Positions 1 to 4,894 of a stretch of 5,583 bases of DNA are shown piece by piece. This DNA comes from DASRHY01 sp046765875. GTDB lineage: Bacteria; Actinomycetota; Actinomycetes; Propionibacteriales; Kribbellaceae. The DNA is taken from NCBI GenBank assembly GCA_046765875.1, contig JBKPSJ010000149.1:1-5583 (forward strand), read 5' to 3'. The position numbers and the translations under genes are program-made. Each line of letters begins with the position of its first letter. The stretch's first letter is position 1. The notes under the pieces are model-generated. The model searched no databases. It saw only the letters and a program-made list of their open reading frames with translations, and was not told where the DNA came from.

Positions 1-2
1 AC

Positions 3-83
3 CCGGACCTGGCCCGGTCCTGGGCGACGGTGCACGTCGCCGGGGTCGAGCGCTGGATCCGCGACTTCGGCCCCGGCATCTAG
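3..83 (+). CDS. C-terminal end of an unidentified protein (5' end outside the window)
   Basis: The window opens inside a reading frame that gives 26 residues and stops at TAG 81-83. The fragment reads PDLARSWATVHVAG, then VERWIRDFGPGI. Every one of the 26 sense codons ends in G or C, as expected of a real gene in this high-GC genome. The other two plus-strand frames do not end in a comparable way next to the convergent gene. The tail is too short to assign to a family, so no function is proposed. It converges on the duplicated-domain gene with 7 bp between the two stop codons, and a small inverted repeat lies there. Confidence 0.55.
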   Translation, partial: PDLARSWATVHVAGVERWIRDFGPGI

Positions 84-84
84 C

Positions 85-101
85 GGATCGTCAGGCGATC
101 C
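85..101. terminator. Possible bidirectional terminator hairpin between convergent genes
   Basis: GGATCG (85-90) and CGATCC (96-101) form a perfect 6-bp stem around the 5-nt loop TCAGG. The hairpin sits exactly between two convergent stop codons (TAG 81-83 on plus, TGA at 93-91 on minus), so it could serve both transcripts. No T-tract follows on either strand and the stem is short, so it is only a weak candidate. T-less hairpin terminators are common in actinomycetes, but this assignment rests on position. Confidence 0.3.
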
Positions 102-1068
102 TGGTCTCCGCCATGGTCCAGTTGGTCTCCCAGGTCTTGCCGTCGTCGGTGGAGAACGCCTGCTCCCAGGTGACGGACTCGTCGCTGAGCACGGTCCAGC
201 GGTACCGGCACACGATCGGGATGCCGTTGTGGGTGTCCTCGGCCACGAAGTCGCCGACGCCGTTCTCGAACCGTCCGCGTACGGGTGTCTCGTCCATGCG
301 CAGATTCCGGCTGTCAAGCCAGTGCAGCGCCCACTCGCGCGCCTCGACGTCGTACACACGGAGCGTCATGCCGCGGTACGGCGACGGGTGCGGGAAGCCG
401 CCCTCGTCGATGCTGATGCCGCCGTTGAAGTGCGTGCGGGCCTCGAACGTGTTCTCGAACTCGTCCCAGTCGGTGCACCCGGTCAGCCGGGACCGCAGCT
501 TGCGATTGCGCACCTTCCATGTCCCGGTCAGGAAGTCGAAGTCGCCGGTCAGCTTCGGCAGGTGGTCCACCGGTACGTCGACGGGCGCGGACGACGTACG
601 GCTGAAGTCCATCACCCAGTTCTTCTCCCAGGTCTGCTCGCCGTCGCCGGAGTAGGCCTGCTGCCACCGGGCGGTGTCCGGTCCGAAGACCGACCACTCG
701 TACGTCGCCCGCACCCGCTTGCCGTCAGGCATCACGTCGTCGCCGACCAGCCGGCACTCGGAGCCGTACCAACTGCCCTGCACCGGCGGTCCGAGCCTGC
801 CGTCACGACTGCTCACCCAGTAGATCGACCACTCGTTCGTGGCGGGTGAGTACAGGCGCAGCGACATCCCCGACGCACGGGCCGCGGGGAACGTGATCTC
901 GTCGACGCTGATCGCGCCGTCGAGATACGTCCGCGCGGTCGCCTGGCTGCCGGTCGTCGTCTGCCACTCGGTGCTGCCGGTCAGGATGCCCTGGAGCCGC
1001 TGGTGGGTGACGTCCCAGCTGCCGACGAGGAAGTCGAAGTCGGTGGAGAGTCTCGTTTGCGTGGTCAT
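91..1068 (-). CDS. Tandemly duplicated DUF1579-like (calycin-type) domain protein
   Basis: A 325-residue protein of unknown function, built from two copies of one domain of about 150 residues. Copy 1 begins at residue 10 (DFDFLVGSWDV) and copy 2 at residue 176 (DFDFLTGTWKV), an offset of 166. Motifs recur in order: LTGSTEW/LTGCTDW, the GAISVDE..FP/GGISIDE..FP pair, GMSLRLY/GMTLRVY, and near each end TWEKNW/TWETNW. Many aromatic residues and short strands fit a lipocalin/calycin-like barrel of the DUF1579 type, whose members as I know them are usually single-domain. There is no signal peptide or membrane segment, so it is probably cytoplasmic. The ATG at 1068-1066 opens directly onto copy 1. 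There is no good Shine-Dalgarno sequence. A TATAGC-like -10 lies 16 nt upstream, suggesting a very short leader. It is divergent from a WYL regulator, a likely controller. The ligand is unknown. Confidence 0.85.
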   Translation of the reverse strand: MTTQTRLSTDFDFLVGSWDVTHQRLQGILTGSTEWQTTTGSQATARTYLDGAISVDEITFPAARASGMSLRLYSPATNEWSIYWVSSRDGRLGPPVQGSWYGSECRLVGDDVMPDGKRVRATYEWSVFGPDTARWQQAYSGDGEQTWEKNWVMDFSRTSSAPVDVPVDHLPKLTGDFDFLTGTWKVRNRKLRSRLTGCTDWDEFENTFEARTHFNGGISIDEGGFPHPSPYRGMTLRVYDVEAREWALHWLDSRNLRMDETPVRGRFENGVGDFVAEDTHNGIPIVCRYRWTVLSDESVTWEQAFSTDDGKTWETNWTMAETRIA

Positions 1069-1084
1069 GGCGACCAGCCTGGGT

Positions 1085-1111
1085 GCTATACCTGCCAGCC
1101 CATGGCAGCAA
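1085..1111 (-). promoter_or_regulatory. Candidate promoter of the duplicated-domain gene
   Basis: Read on the minus strand, TTGCTG (1111-1106) is followed after 15 bases by TATAGC (1090-1085), which matches four of six bases of the -10 consensus. The start codon lies 16 bases further on, so a transcript would have a leader of about 10 bases and no Shine-Dalgarno sequence. The spacer is shorter than the usual 16-18, which weakens the call. A perfect inverted repeat lies across the spacer and the edge of the -35 element. Confidence 0.4.
1092..1108. promoter_or_regulatory. Inverted repeat CTGCCA-N5-TGGCAG, candidate operator
   Basis: CTGCCA (1092-1097) and TGGCAG (1103-1108) are perfect complements around the 5-bp centre GCCCA. 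The 17-bp element lies between the divergent WYL regulator and the duplicated-domain gene, inside the putative core promoter of the latter. A dimeric regulator bound here would block that promoter. The WYL protein encoded next door is the obvious candidate, but this is inferred from position only. Confidence 0.4.
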
Positions 1112-1117
1112 ATTGGG

Positions 1118-1133
1118 CGACAGAGATTTGTCG
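1118..1133. promoter_or_regulatory. Inverted repeat CGACA-N6-TGTCG, second candidate operator
   Basis: CGACA (1118-1122) and TGTCG (1129-1133) are perfect complements around GAGATT. The right arm coincides with the TTGTC core of the promoter element at 1128-1150. The centre lies about 25 bp from that of the CTGCCA/TGGCAG repeat. The arms are short and differ from those of the other repeat, so two different proteins, or none, could be involved. Confidence 0.35.
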
Positions 1134-1150
1134 GCGGCGGTGGTTAAGGT
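1128..1150 (+). promoter_or_regulatory. PafBC-type (RecA-independent damage) promoter-like element driving a leaderless WYL gene
   Basis: TTGTCGGCG (1128-1136), eight bases, then TAAGGT (1145-1150) matches the published mycobacterial RecA-NDp consensus tTGTCRGtg-N8-TAnnnT at every position except one weakly conserved T (here C). TAAGGT is followed by six bases and the ATG at 1157. Transcription would therefore start at or next to the A of the start codon, the standard leaderless layout in actinobacteria. An AAGG inside the same hexamer (1146-1149) could instead act as a Shine-Dalgarno sequence if transcription starts further upstream. Confidence 0.5.
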
Positions 1151-1156
1151 CGCGGC

Positions 1157-2176
1157 ATGCGATCCAGTCGGCTCGTCTCGATCCTGATGCTGCTCCAGGC
1201 CCGGCAGCGGATGACCGCGCGCGAGCTCGCCGGCGAGCTTGAGGTGTCGCTGCGCACCGTCTACCGCGACGTCGAGGCGCTCGCCGCCGCTGGGATCCCG
1301 GTGTACGCCGAGCACGGCCGCACCGGCGGATACCAGCTCGTCGACGGGTACCGGACCAGGCTCACCGGGCTGACCGAGTCCGAGGCCGGGTCGCTGTTCA
1401 TGGTCGGCATGCCCGGCCCGGCCGCCGCGCTCGGGCTCAGCCAGGAGGCGGCCTCGGCCGAGCGGAAGCTGCTGGCCGCGCTCGGACCCGAGCAACGCCT
1501 CCGCGCCGGGCGGCTGCGCGATCGCTTCCACCTCGACGTACCAGCCTGGTATCACGACGCCGAGAACTCGCCGTACCTCGCCTCGGTGGCCGCGGCCGTG
1601 CTCGCCGACCGGTACGTCGACATCGTCTACCGGCGGTGGGAGGCGCCGCGCGAGGTCGAGCGCCGGCTCGCGCCGTACGGGCTGGTGCTCAAGAGCGGCT
1701 CCTGGTACGTGGTGGCCGACCCCGGCGGCGGACCGCGGACGTACCGGATCTCCAACATCCTGCGCCTGACCCCGTCGGCCGACACGTTCGAACGGCCGGC
1801 CGGGTTCGACCTGGCCGTGTTCTGGGCCGAGCACCTGGCCGAGTTCGACCGGCGCCGGTTCACCGAAGTCGCGGTGCTGCGACTGTCGCCGGACCTGGTA
1901 CGCGGGCTACCGGACCTGTCGGACTCGTCGCTGCGCAAGGCCGCCGCGGCCGGCGCCGTGCCGGGGCAGGACGGCTGGACCACGATCGAGCTGAATATCG
2001 AGCACGTCGGGCAGGCCGCGCAGCAACTGATGCCGTACGGTGCCGGGCTCGAGGTGCTCTCGCCCGGGTCGCTGCGCGACGAACTGGTGACGCGGGCTCG
2101 CGCCCTGCTTACGCTCTACAGCGCCGGTCAATCGTCGGCCGGCGGGGACGACACCGAGGACGGAGGCACGCGATGA
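1157..2176 (+). CDS. WYL-domain transcriptional regulator (HTH_11 / YafY-PafBC type)
   Basis: A 339-residue cytoplasmic DNA-binding regulator. An N-terminal winged helix of the HTH_11/DeoR-like type covers about residues 1-65. Its recognition helix lies around SLRTVYRDVEAL (31-42), and the wing (HGRTGGYQL, 53-61) follows. The WYL domain covers about 140-225: the strand YVDIVYRRW, the signature variant GSWYVVAD (181-188) and the conserved basic RTYRISNI (194-201). The remainder, to about 320, fits the WCX extension. WYL domains are thought to sense ligands, often nucleic acids or nucleotides, and members include activators such as PafBC and repressors. The ATG is chosen because the HTH begins at once. 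It overlaps the next gene by four bases (ATGA), so the two are co-translated. It is divergent from the duplicated-domain gene. The inducing signal is unknown. Confidence 0.92.
   Translation: MRSSRLVSILMLLQARQRMTARELAGELEVSLRTVYRDVEALAAAGIPVYAEHGRTGGYQLVDGYRTRLTGLTESEAGSLFMVGMPGPAAALGLSQEAASAERKLLAALGPEQRLRAGRLRDRFHLDVPAWYHDAENSPYLASVAAAVLADRYVDIVYRRWEAPREVERRLAPYGLVLKSGSWYVVADPGGGPRTYRISNILRLTPSADTFERPAGFDLAVFWAEHLAEFDRRRFTEVAVLRLSPDLVRGLPDLSDSSLRKAAAAGAVPGQDGWTTIELNIEHVGQAAQQLMPYGAGLEVLSPGSLRDELVTRARALLTLYSAGQSSAGGDDTEDGGTR
2162..2166 (+). promoter_or_regulatory. Shine-Dalgarno sequence of the MDMPI-like gene
   Basis: GGAGG lies six bases before the ATG at 2173, inside the last codons of the WYL gene. 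It fixes the start of the downstream gene at 2173 and excludes the long in-frame extension that runs upstream through the WYL gene. Confidence 0.75.
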
Positions 2177-2823
2177 GTCAGTCGCGGCAGACCCGGCAGG
2201 CGTTCCGGTACGCCGCATCGACCGTGGTGGATCTGCTCTGCGCCCCGGAGGTGGCGGCGAAATGGTCGGCGCCGAGCGCCCTGGCCGAGTTCGCGGTCAG
2301 CGGCCTGGCCGGGCACCTGGCGCTGCAGGTGCTCAACGTGCCAGTGGTGCTGGCCGACAACCGGTCCGGACAGGAAGCGCCGATCGGGCTGCTCGACCAC
2401 TACGCGCGGGTCGCCTGGGTGGACGCCGAGCTCGACGACGAGGTGAACGTCGAGATCCGCGACACCGGCGAGGCGGCCGCGGCCGTGGGTATCGAGGCGC
2501 TGGCCGGCCAGGTGGCCGAAGTGGTCGGCAACCTGGACGCGCTGCTCTCGGCCGAGCCGTCCAGCCGGGCGGTGTACCTCCACTGGACCGGCTGGTCGCT
2601 GCGGCTCGAGCACTTCCTGATCACGCGGATGATGGAGATCGCCGTGCACTCCGACGACCTGGCGGTCAGCGTCGGCATCCCCGCACCGGCCCTGCCACCC
2701 GCGGTCCTCGACCCCGTCACCGACCTACTGGTCCGGCTGTCCGTTCGCCGGCACGGCCAGGCCGCGGTCCTGCGCGCACTCAGCCGTTCCGAACGCGCCC
2801 CGGACACCATCACCGCGTTCTGA
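2173..2823 (+). CDS. DinB/MDMPI-fold protein (mycothiol-dependent maleylpyruvate isomerase N-terminal-like)
   Basis: A 216-residue soluble protein resembling the MDMPI_N/DinB-like four-helix bundle family. Characterised members use mycothiol as cosubstrate and bind a divalent metal through His, Glu and His. Candidate ligands here are His48 in SGLAGHLALQ, then Glu155 and His159 in RMMEIAVHSDDLA. The E-x3-H spacing and following aspartates are typical of the family. The C-terminal part (172-216) is short, so a full second domain as in true maleylpyruvate isomerase is absent. The actual substrate cannot be told. Plausible roles are transfer or isomerisation of an electrophile with mycothiol. The start is set by GGAGG six bases upstream and the ATGA overlap with the WYL gene, implying shared transcription and control. 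Its last 14 bp overlap the 3' end of the convergent S58 peptidase gene. Confidence 0.8.
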   Translation: MSQSRQTRQAFRYAASTVVDLLCAPEVAAKWSAPSALAEFAVSGLAGHLALQVLNVPVVLADNRSGQEAPIGLLDHYARVAWVDAELDDEVNVEIRDTGEAAAAVGIEALAGQVAEVVGNLDALLSAEPSSRAVYLHWTGWSLRLEHFLITRMMEIAVHSDDLAVSVGIPAPALPPAVLDPVTDLLVRLSVRRHGQAAVLRALSRSERAPDTITAF

Positions 2824-3808
2824 GCCTGCGCAACAGGCGGTCGTGGGGGAGGGCGTACGCCGTCCGGCCGGCCAAGCCGGTCGTTGTGGTTGCCATCAGC
2901 AACGAGTTGAGCAACGCCTCCTCCACGGCTTCGAGCACGCCGGTGAACAGCTGGTTCAACGCCCGGTCTTGCATCCGTTCGCCGGTCGTCGAGGTCGTGA
3001 ACGCGAGCGCGTAATCGCCGCTGCCGTGCGAGTACGAAGCACCCACCGGGGCCATAGCGAACACGGCCCGGCGGGCGATCCGGCCGAGCTGGCGCGCGTC
3101 GAGCGGTGCATCGGTGGCCACGACGATCATGCAGGAGCCGCCGGGCGGGTCTACGACATCCGCGTCGAGCAGTTCCGAGGCCGGCGCCCTTACGCCGAGC
3201 ACCTTCAGCGTGCCGCCGAAGTTCGATTGGACCAACACTCCGACCGTGAACGATGAGCCGGCGATCTCGACAACGCGGGACGACGTACCGATGCCGCCCT
3301 TGTATCCGAGGGCAACAGTTCCGGTGCCGGCGCCGACGCATCCCTCAGCAGGCAGATCCGATGACGCACTGTCGAGTGCGGCCACAACGTGCTGGGCTGT
3401 GATCGGCCGGGCGCGGATGTCGGACAGGTAGCCGTCGTTCGTCTCGCCGACCACCGGGTTGACGGTCACCAGCGCCGGATCGCGATCGAGGAGATAGCCG
3501 ACCAGCGCGTCGGCTACCCGGAACACCGACAACGTCGCCGTGAGCAGGATCGGCGTCTCCAGCACTCCGAGTTCGTCCAGCTGTGTGGTGCCGACCAGCT
3601 TGCCGTACCCGTTGCCGATGAATGCGGCGGCGGGAGTCGGGCCGGCCGGCGGAACGATCGCGGTCACACCGGTGTGCAGGTCGCCATCGTCGATCGTGAT
3701 GTGCCCGACCCGCACGCCCGCGACGTCTGTGATCGCGTTGAGCGCTCCCGGTGCGAGCTCGCCGGGCACGATGCCGAGCTCGCGCGCCCGCCGCGGTCGC
3801 TGCTCCAT
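2810..3808 (-). CDS. Family S58 peptidase (DmpA/BapA-type L-aminopeptidase/D-esterase)
   Basis: A 332-residue N-terminal-nucleophile hydrolase precursor. S58 enzymes cut themselves before a serine, and the two chains form an aminopeptidase acting on N-terminal residues of small peptides, amides or beta-peptides. The family opening is seen at about residues 10-37 (ELGIVPG, then GALNAITDVAGVRVGH). GETNDGY (121-127) and VQSNFGG (193-199, with the probable oxyanion Asn196) follow. The cleavage site is PPGGSCMIVVATDAPL, with Ser225 as nucleophile after Gly224. HGSGD (261-265) supplies the second active-site serine, Ser263, 38 residues after the nucleophile, the same distance I recall for BapA. No signal peptide is evident, so it should be cytoplasmic. 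The ATG at 3808 has GGGAGG four bases upstream. An open frame extends further upstream, but it is arginine/proline-rich antisense translation of the next gene. The natural substrate is unknown. Confidence 0.92.
   Translation of the reverse strand: MEQRPRRARELGIVPGELAPGALNAITDVAGVRVGHITIDDGDLHTGVTAIVPPAGPTPAAAFIGNGYGKLVGTTQLDELGVLETPILLTATLSVFRVADALVGYLLDRDPALVTVNPVVGETNDGYLSDIRARPITAQHVVAALDSASSDLPAEGCVGAGTGTVALGYKGGIGTSSRVVEIAGSSFTVGVLVQSNFGGTLKVLGVRAPASELLDADVVDPPGGSCMIVVATDAPLDARQLGRIARRAVFAMAPVGASYSHGSGDYALAFTTSTTGERMQDRALNQLFTGVLEAVEEALLNSLLMATTTTGLAGRTAYALPHDRLLRRLRTR
2824..2838 (+). terminator. Possible short terminator hairpin after the MDMPI-like gene
   Basis: GCCTG (2824-2828) and CAGGC (2834-2838) form a perfect 5-bp stem with a CGCAA loop, starting on the base after the TGA stop. 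The element lies within the last codons of the convergent S58 gene and has no T-tract. It is a weak candidate that owes most of its interest to its exact position. Confidence 0.22.
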
Positions 3809-3812
3809 CGAT

Positions 3813-3818
3813 CCTCCC
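3813..3818 (-). promoter_or_regulatory. Shine-Dalgarno sequence of the S58 peptidase gene
   Basis: CCTCCC on the plus strand reads GGGAGG on the minus strand, four bases before the ATG at 3808-3806. It is strong enough to choose this start over the open frame that continues upstream to 4240. Confidence 0.7.
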
Positions 3819-3825
3819 GTGGTGT

Positions 3826-3831
3826 TAGCGT
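3826..3831 (+). promoter_or_regulatory. -10 element of a leaderless MBL-fold gene
   Basis: TAGCGT matches the actinobacterial -10 pattern TANNNT. It is followed by six bases and the GTG at 3838, so a transcript would begin at the start codon. No Shine-Dalgarno sequence precedes the GTG, which agrees with leaderless translation. The element lies in the 29-bp gap before the divergent S58 gene. No clear -35 hexamer is seen. Confidence 0.5.
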
Positions 3832-3837
3832 GCGCCA

Positions 3838-4542
3838 GTGTTCCAGCCGCTGCAGCATGTCGCCGGCCGGGTCTGGCTGTACCCGCACGACCCGGACCCG
3901 GACGCCATCCGTCCCGGCATCGGGGTGATCGCGGACGATCGGGGCAGCGTGCTCGTCGACGCAGGCAACGGCCCGGCCCATGCCGAGGAGGTCCGCCGGG
4001 CGATAGCGGAGCAGGGTCTGCCCGATCCGCGCTGGCTGGTGTACACGCATCACCACTGGGACCACACCTGGGGTGCCTGCGCATGGGATCACGCCGAAGT
4101 GGTCGCGCACGTGAGCGGCGTACCGGTGATGGAAGCCGAGGCGGCGCGGCCGTGGAGTCACGAGTACCTGCGTGACCAGGTCGCCGCGAACCCCAAGCTG
4201 GGGCCGAGCTTTCGGGCAAGGGCGCTGGCGATGCCGTCATGGGACGGGTTCCGGATCGTGCCGCCGCGGACCACGTTCGCCGACGAGCTGACCCTGCCGA
4301 CTGGTGTTCGGCTGTGGCATGTGGGCGGAAAGCACGCCGAGGACTCGGTGGTCGTGGTCGATCCCGAGTCTGAGGTCGCGTTCCTCGGTGACTGCTTCTA
4401 TCCGCCGCCGTTGCACATGCGGTCCGATGGCGACACCACCGATCTGCGGCTTTTCCGCCGGCTTCTCGCCGAACGGCATGACTGGTACGTTGATGCCCAC
4501 TCCGCGCCGCGGCGTCTCACGGCCGCCCTCGCAGACTGCTAG
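3838..4542 (+). CDS. Metallo-beta-lactamase-fold hydrolase, substrate unknown
   Basis: A 234-residue soluble MBL-fold metallohydrolase. The metal motif HxHxDH is HHHWDH at residues 71-76 (His71, His73, Asp75, His76). Further ligands are His166 in GGKHAEDSVVVV, Asp185 in AFLGDCFYP and a final His221 in YVDAHSAP. A full two-metal site is therefore possible. The upstream strand VLVDAGNG (38-45) is also typical. The protein ends 13 residues after His221, compact for the family. Such enzymes hydrolyse many substrates (thioesters, lactones, nucleotides, beta-lactams), and nothing here picks one out. A GTG start is required: it lies six bases after a TAGCGT -10 with no Shine-Dalgarno sequence, and the family's N-terminal strand (QHVAGRVWLYP) begins at residue 6. 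It runs in the same direction as hisE, 45 bp away, so read-through into hisEG is possible. Confidence 0.88.
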   Translation: MFQPLQHVAGRVWLYPHDPDPDAIRPGIGVIADDRGSVLVDAGNGPAHAEEVRRAIAEQGLPDPRWLVYTHHHWDHTWGACAWDHAEVVAHVSGVPVMEAEAARPWSHEYLRDQVAANPKLGPSFRARALAMPSWDGFRIVPPRTTFADELTLPTGVRLWHVGGKHAEDSVVVVDPESEVAFLGDCFYPPPLHMRSDGDTTDLRLFRRLLAERHDWYVDAHSAPRRLTAALADC

Positions 4543-4571
4543 GCGGTGCCGGGCAACAACGTCCAGACCCT

Positions 4572-4577
4572 TAGGCT
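4572..4577 (+). promoter_or_regulatory. Possible -10 element of the hisEG operon
   Basis: TAGGCT fits TANNNT and lies 10 bases before the hisE ATG, giving a leader of about four bases. There is no convincing Shine-Dalgarno sequence before hisE, which agrees with short-leader or leaderless expression. I see no -35 hexamer at the right distance. Read-through from the MBL-fold gene is the alternative source of hisE mRNA. Confidence 0.35.
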
Positions 4578-4587
4578 TGGCGCCGAG

Positions 4588-4851
4588 ATGAAGACCTTCG
4601 ATGAACTCTTCGCCGAGCTGGGGGACAAGGCGGCGACCCGTCCGGAGGATTCCGGCACCGTCCGCGCGCTCGACGCGGGCGTGCACACCATCGGCAAGAA
4701 GCTGGTCGAGGAGGCCGCCGAATCCTGGATGGCCGCCGAGTACGAGACGCCCGAGCGGGCCGCCGAGGAACTGTCGCAGCTGCTGTACCACGCGCAGGTG
4801 ATGATGCACGCGCTCGGCCTGAACCTCGACGACGTGTACCGACATCTGTAG
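4588..4851 (+). CDS. hisE: Phosphoribosyl-ATP pyrophosphatase HisE
   Basis: An 87-residue cytoplasmic enzyme that removes pyrophosphate from phosphoribosyl-ATP to give phosphoribosyl-AMP, the second step of histidine synthesis. It has the all-alpha MazG-like fold. The start MKTFDELFAELGDKA, the helix GKKLVEEAAESWMAAEYE (36-53) with metal-binding acidic residues Glu41, Glu42 and Glu45, the second acidic helix AAEELSQLLYHAQ (58-70) and the ending LDDVYRHL are all characteristic of actinobacterial HisE. The length is that of the stand-alone enzyme, not a HisIE fusion. The ATG at 4588 is preferred over an in-frame GTG at 4546, which would add 14 unconserved residues and run through the possible -10. 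hisG follows 43 bp downstream. The stop codon lies in the 5' arm of a hairpin that reaches the hisG ribosome binding site. Confidence 0.96.
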   Translation: MKTFDELFAELGDKAATRPEDSGTVRALDAGVHTIGKKLVEEAAESWMAAEYETPERAAEELSQLLYHAQVMMHALGLNLDDVYRHL

Positions 4852-4877
4852 ACCCGGCCCACCACCTCGTCTACAGA
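4845..4877 (+). promoter_or_regulatory. Perfect 9-bp inverted repeat linking the hisE stop to the hisG ribosome binding site
   Basis: TCTGTAGAC (4845-4853) and GTCTACAGA (4869-4877) are exact complements around a 15-nt loop. The 5' arm contains the hisE TAG (4849-4851). The 3' arm overlaps the start of AGAAAGG (4875-4881), the best Shine-Dalgarno candidate for hisG. In mRNA the hairpin would hide part of that site until a ribosome reaches the end of hisE. No T-tract follows, so intrinsic termination is less likely. Confidence 0.6.
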
Positions 4878-4881
4878 AAGG
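4875..4881 (+). promoter_or_regulatory. Probable Shine-Dalgarno sequence of hisG, widely spaced
   Basis: AGAAAGG is the only purine-rich string before the hisG ATG, but it ends 13 bases upstream, longer than the usual 5-9. A nearer AAG (4889-4891) is minimal. The poor spacing suggests that hisG initiation may depend on ribosomes arriving from hisE. Confidence 0.45.
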
Positions 4882-4894
4882 TCTGACCAAGCAG

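Noticed and set aside
113..849. Long plus-strand open frames (113-655 and 229-849) opposite the duplicated-domain gene
   Set aside because: Their products are rich in Arg, Ser, Pro and Val with no recognisable motif, as expected of antisense frames in high-GC DNA. The minus-strand product shows two conserved, matching domains.
803..1834. A 343-codon minus-strand open frame spanning the divergent promoters and half of the WYL gene
   Set aside because: It crosses the regulatory spacer, lies antisense to a clear WYL regulator and has low-complexity composition (many Gly, Arg, Pro and His).
1636..2172. Upstream in-frame extension of the MDMPI-like protein through the WYL gene
   Set aside because: The extra residues are Arg/Ala/Gly-rich out-of-frame translation of the WYL coding sequence. 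A good GGAGG and ATG at 2162-2175 give the real start.
3809..4240. N-terminal extension of the S58 peptidase up to 4240
   Set aside because: It is Arg/Pro-rich antisense translation of the MBL-fold gene. GGGAGG with ATG 3808 fits the family's N-terminus.
3838..4542. MBL-fold gene as a beta-lactamase resistance gene
   Set aside because: HxHxDH and the other ligands define only the fold superfamily. There is no signal peptide and no resistance or mobile-element context.
4545..4584. GGTGCC ... GGCGCC as a terminator hairpin between the MBL gene and hisE
   Set aside because: It needs a G-U pair and a 28-nt loop, has no T-tract, and such GC-only matches are frequent by chance here.
4546..4587. 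GTG 4546 as the hisE start
   Set aside because: It adds 14 residues not typical of HisE and has no ribosome binding site. ATG 4588 gives the standard MKTFDELF start and the usual length.
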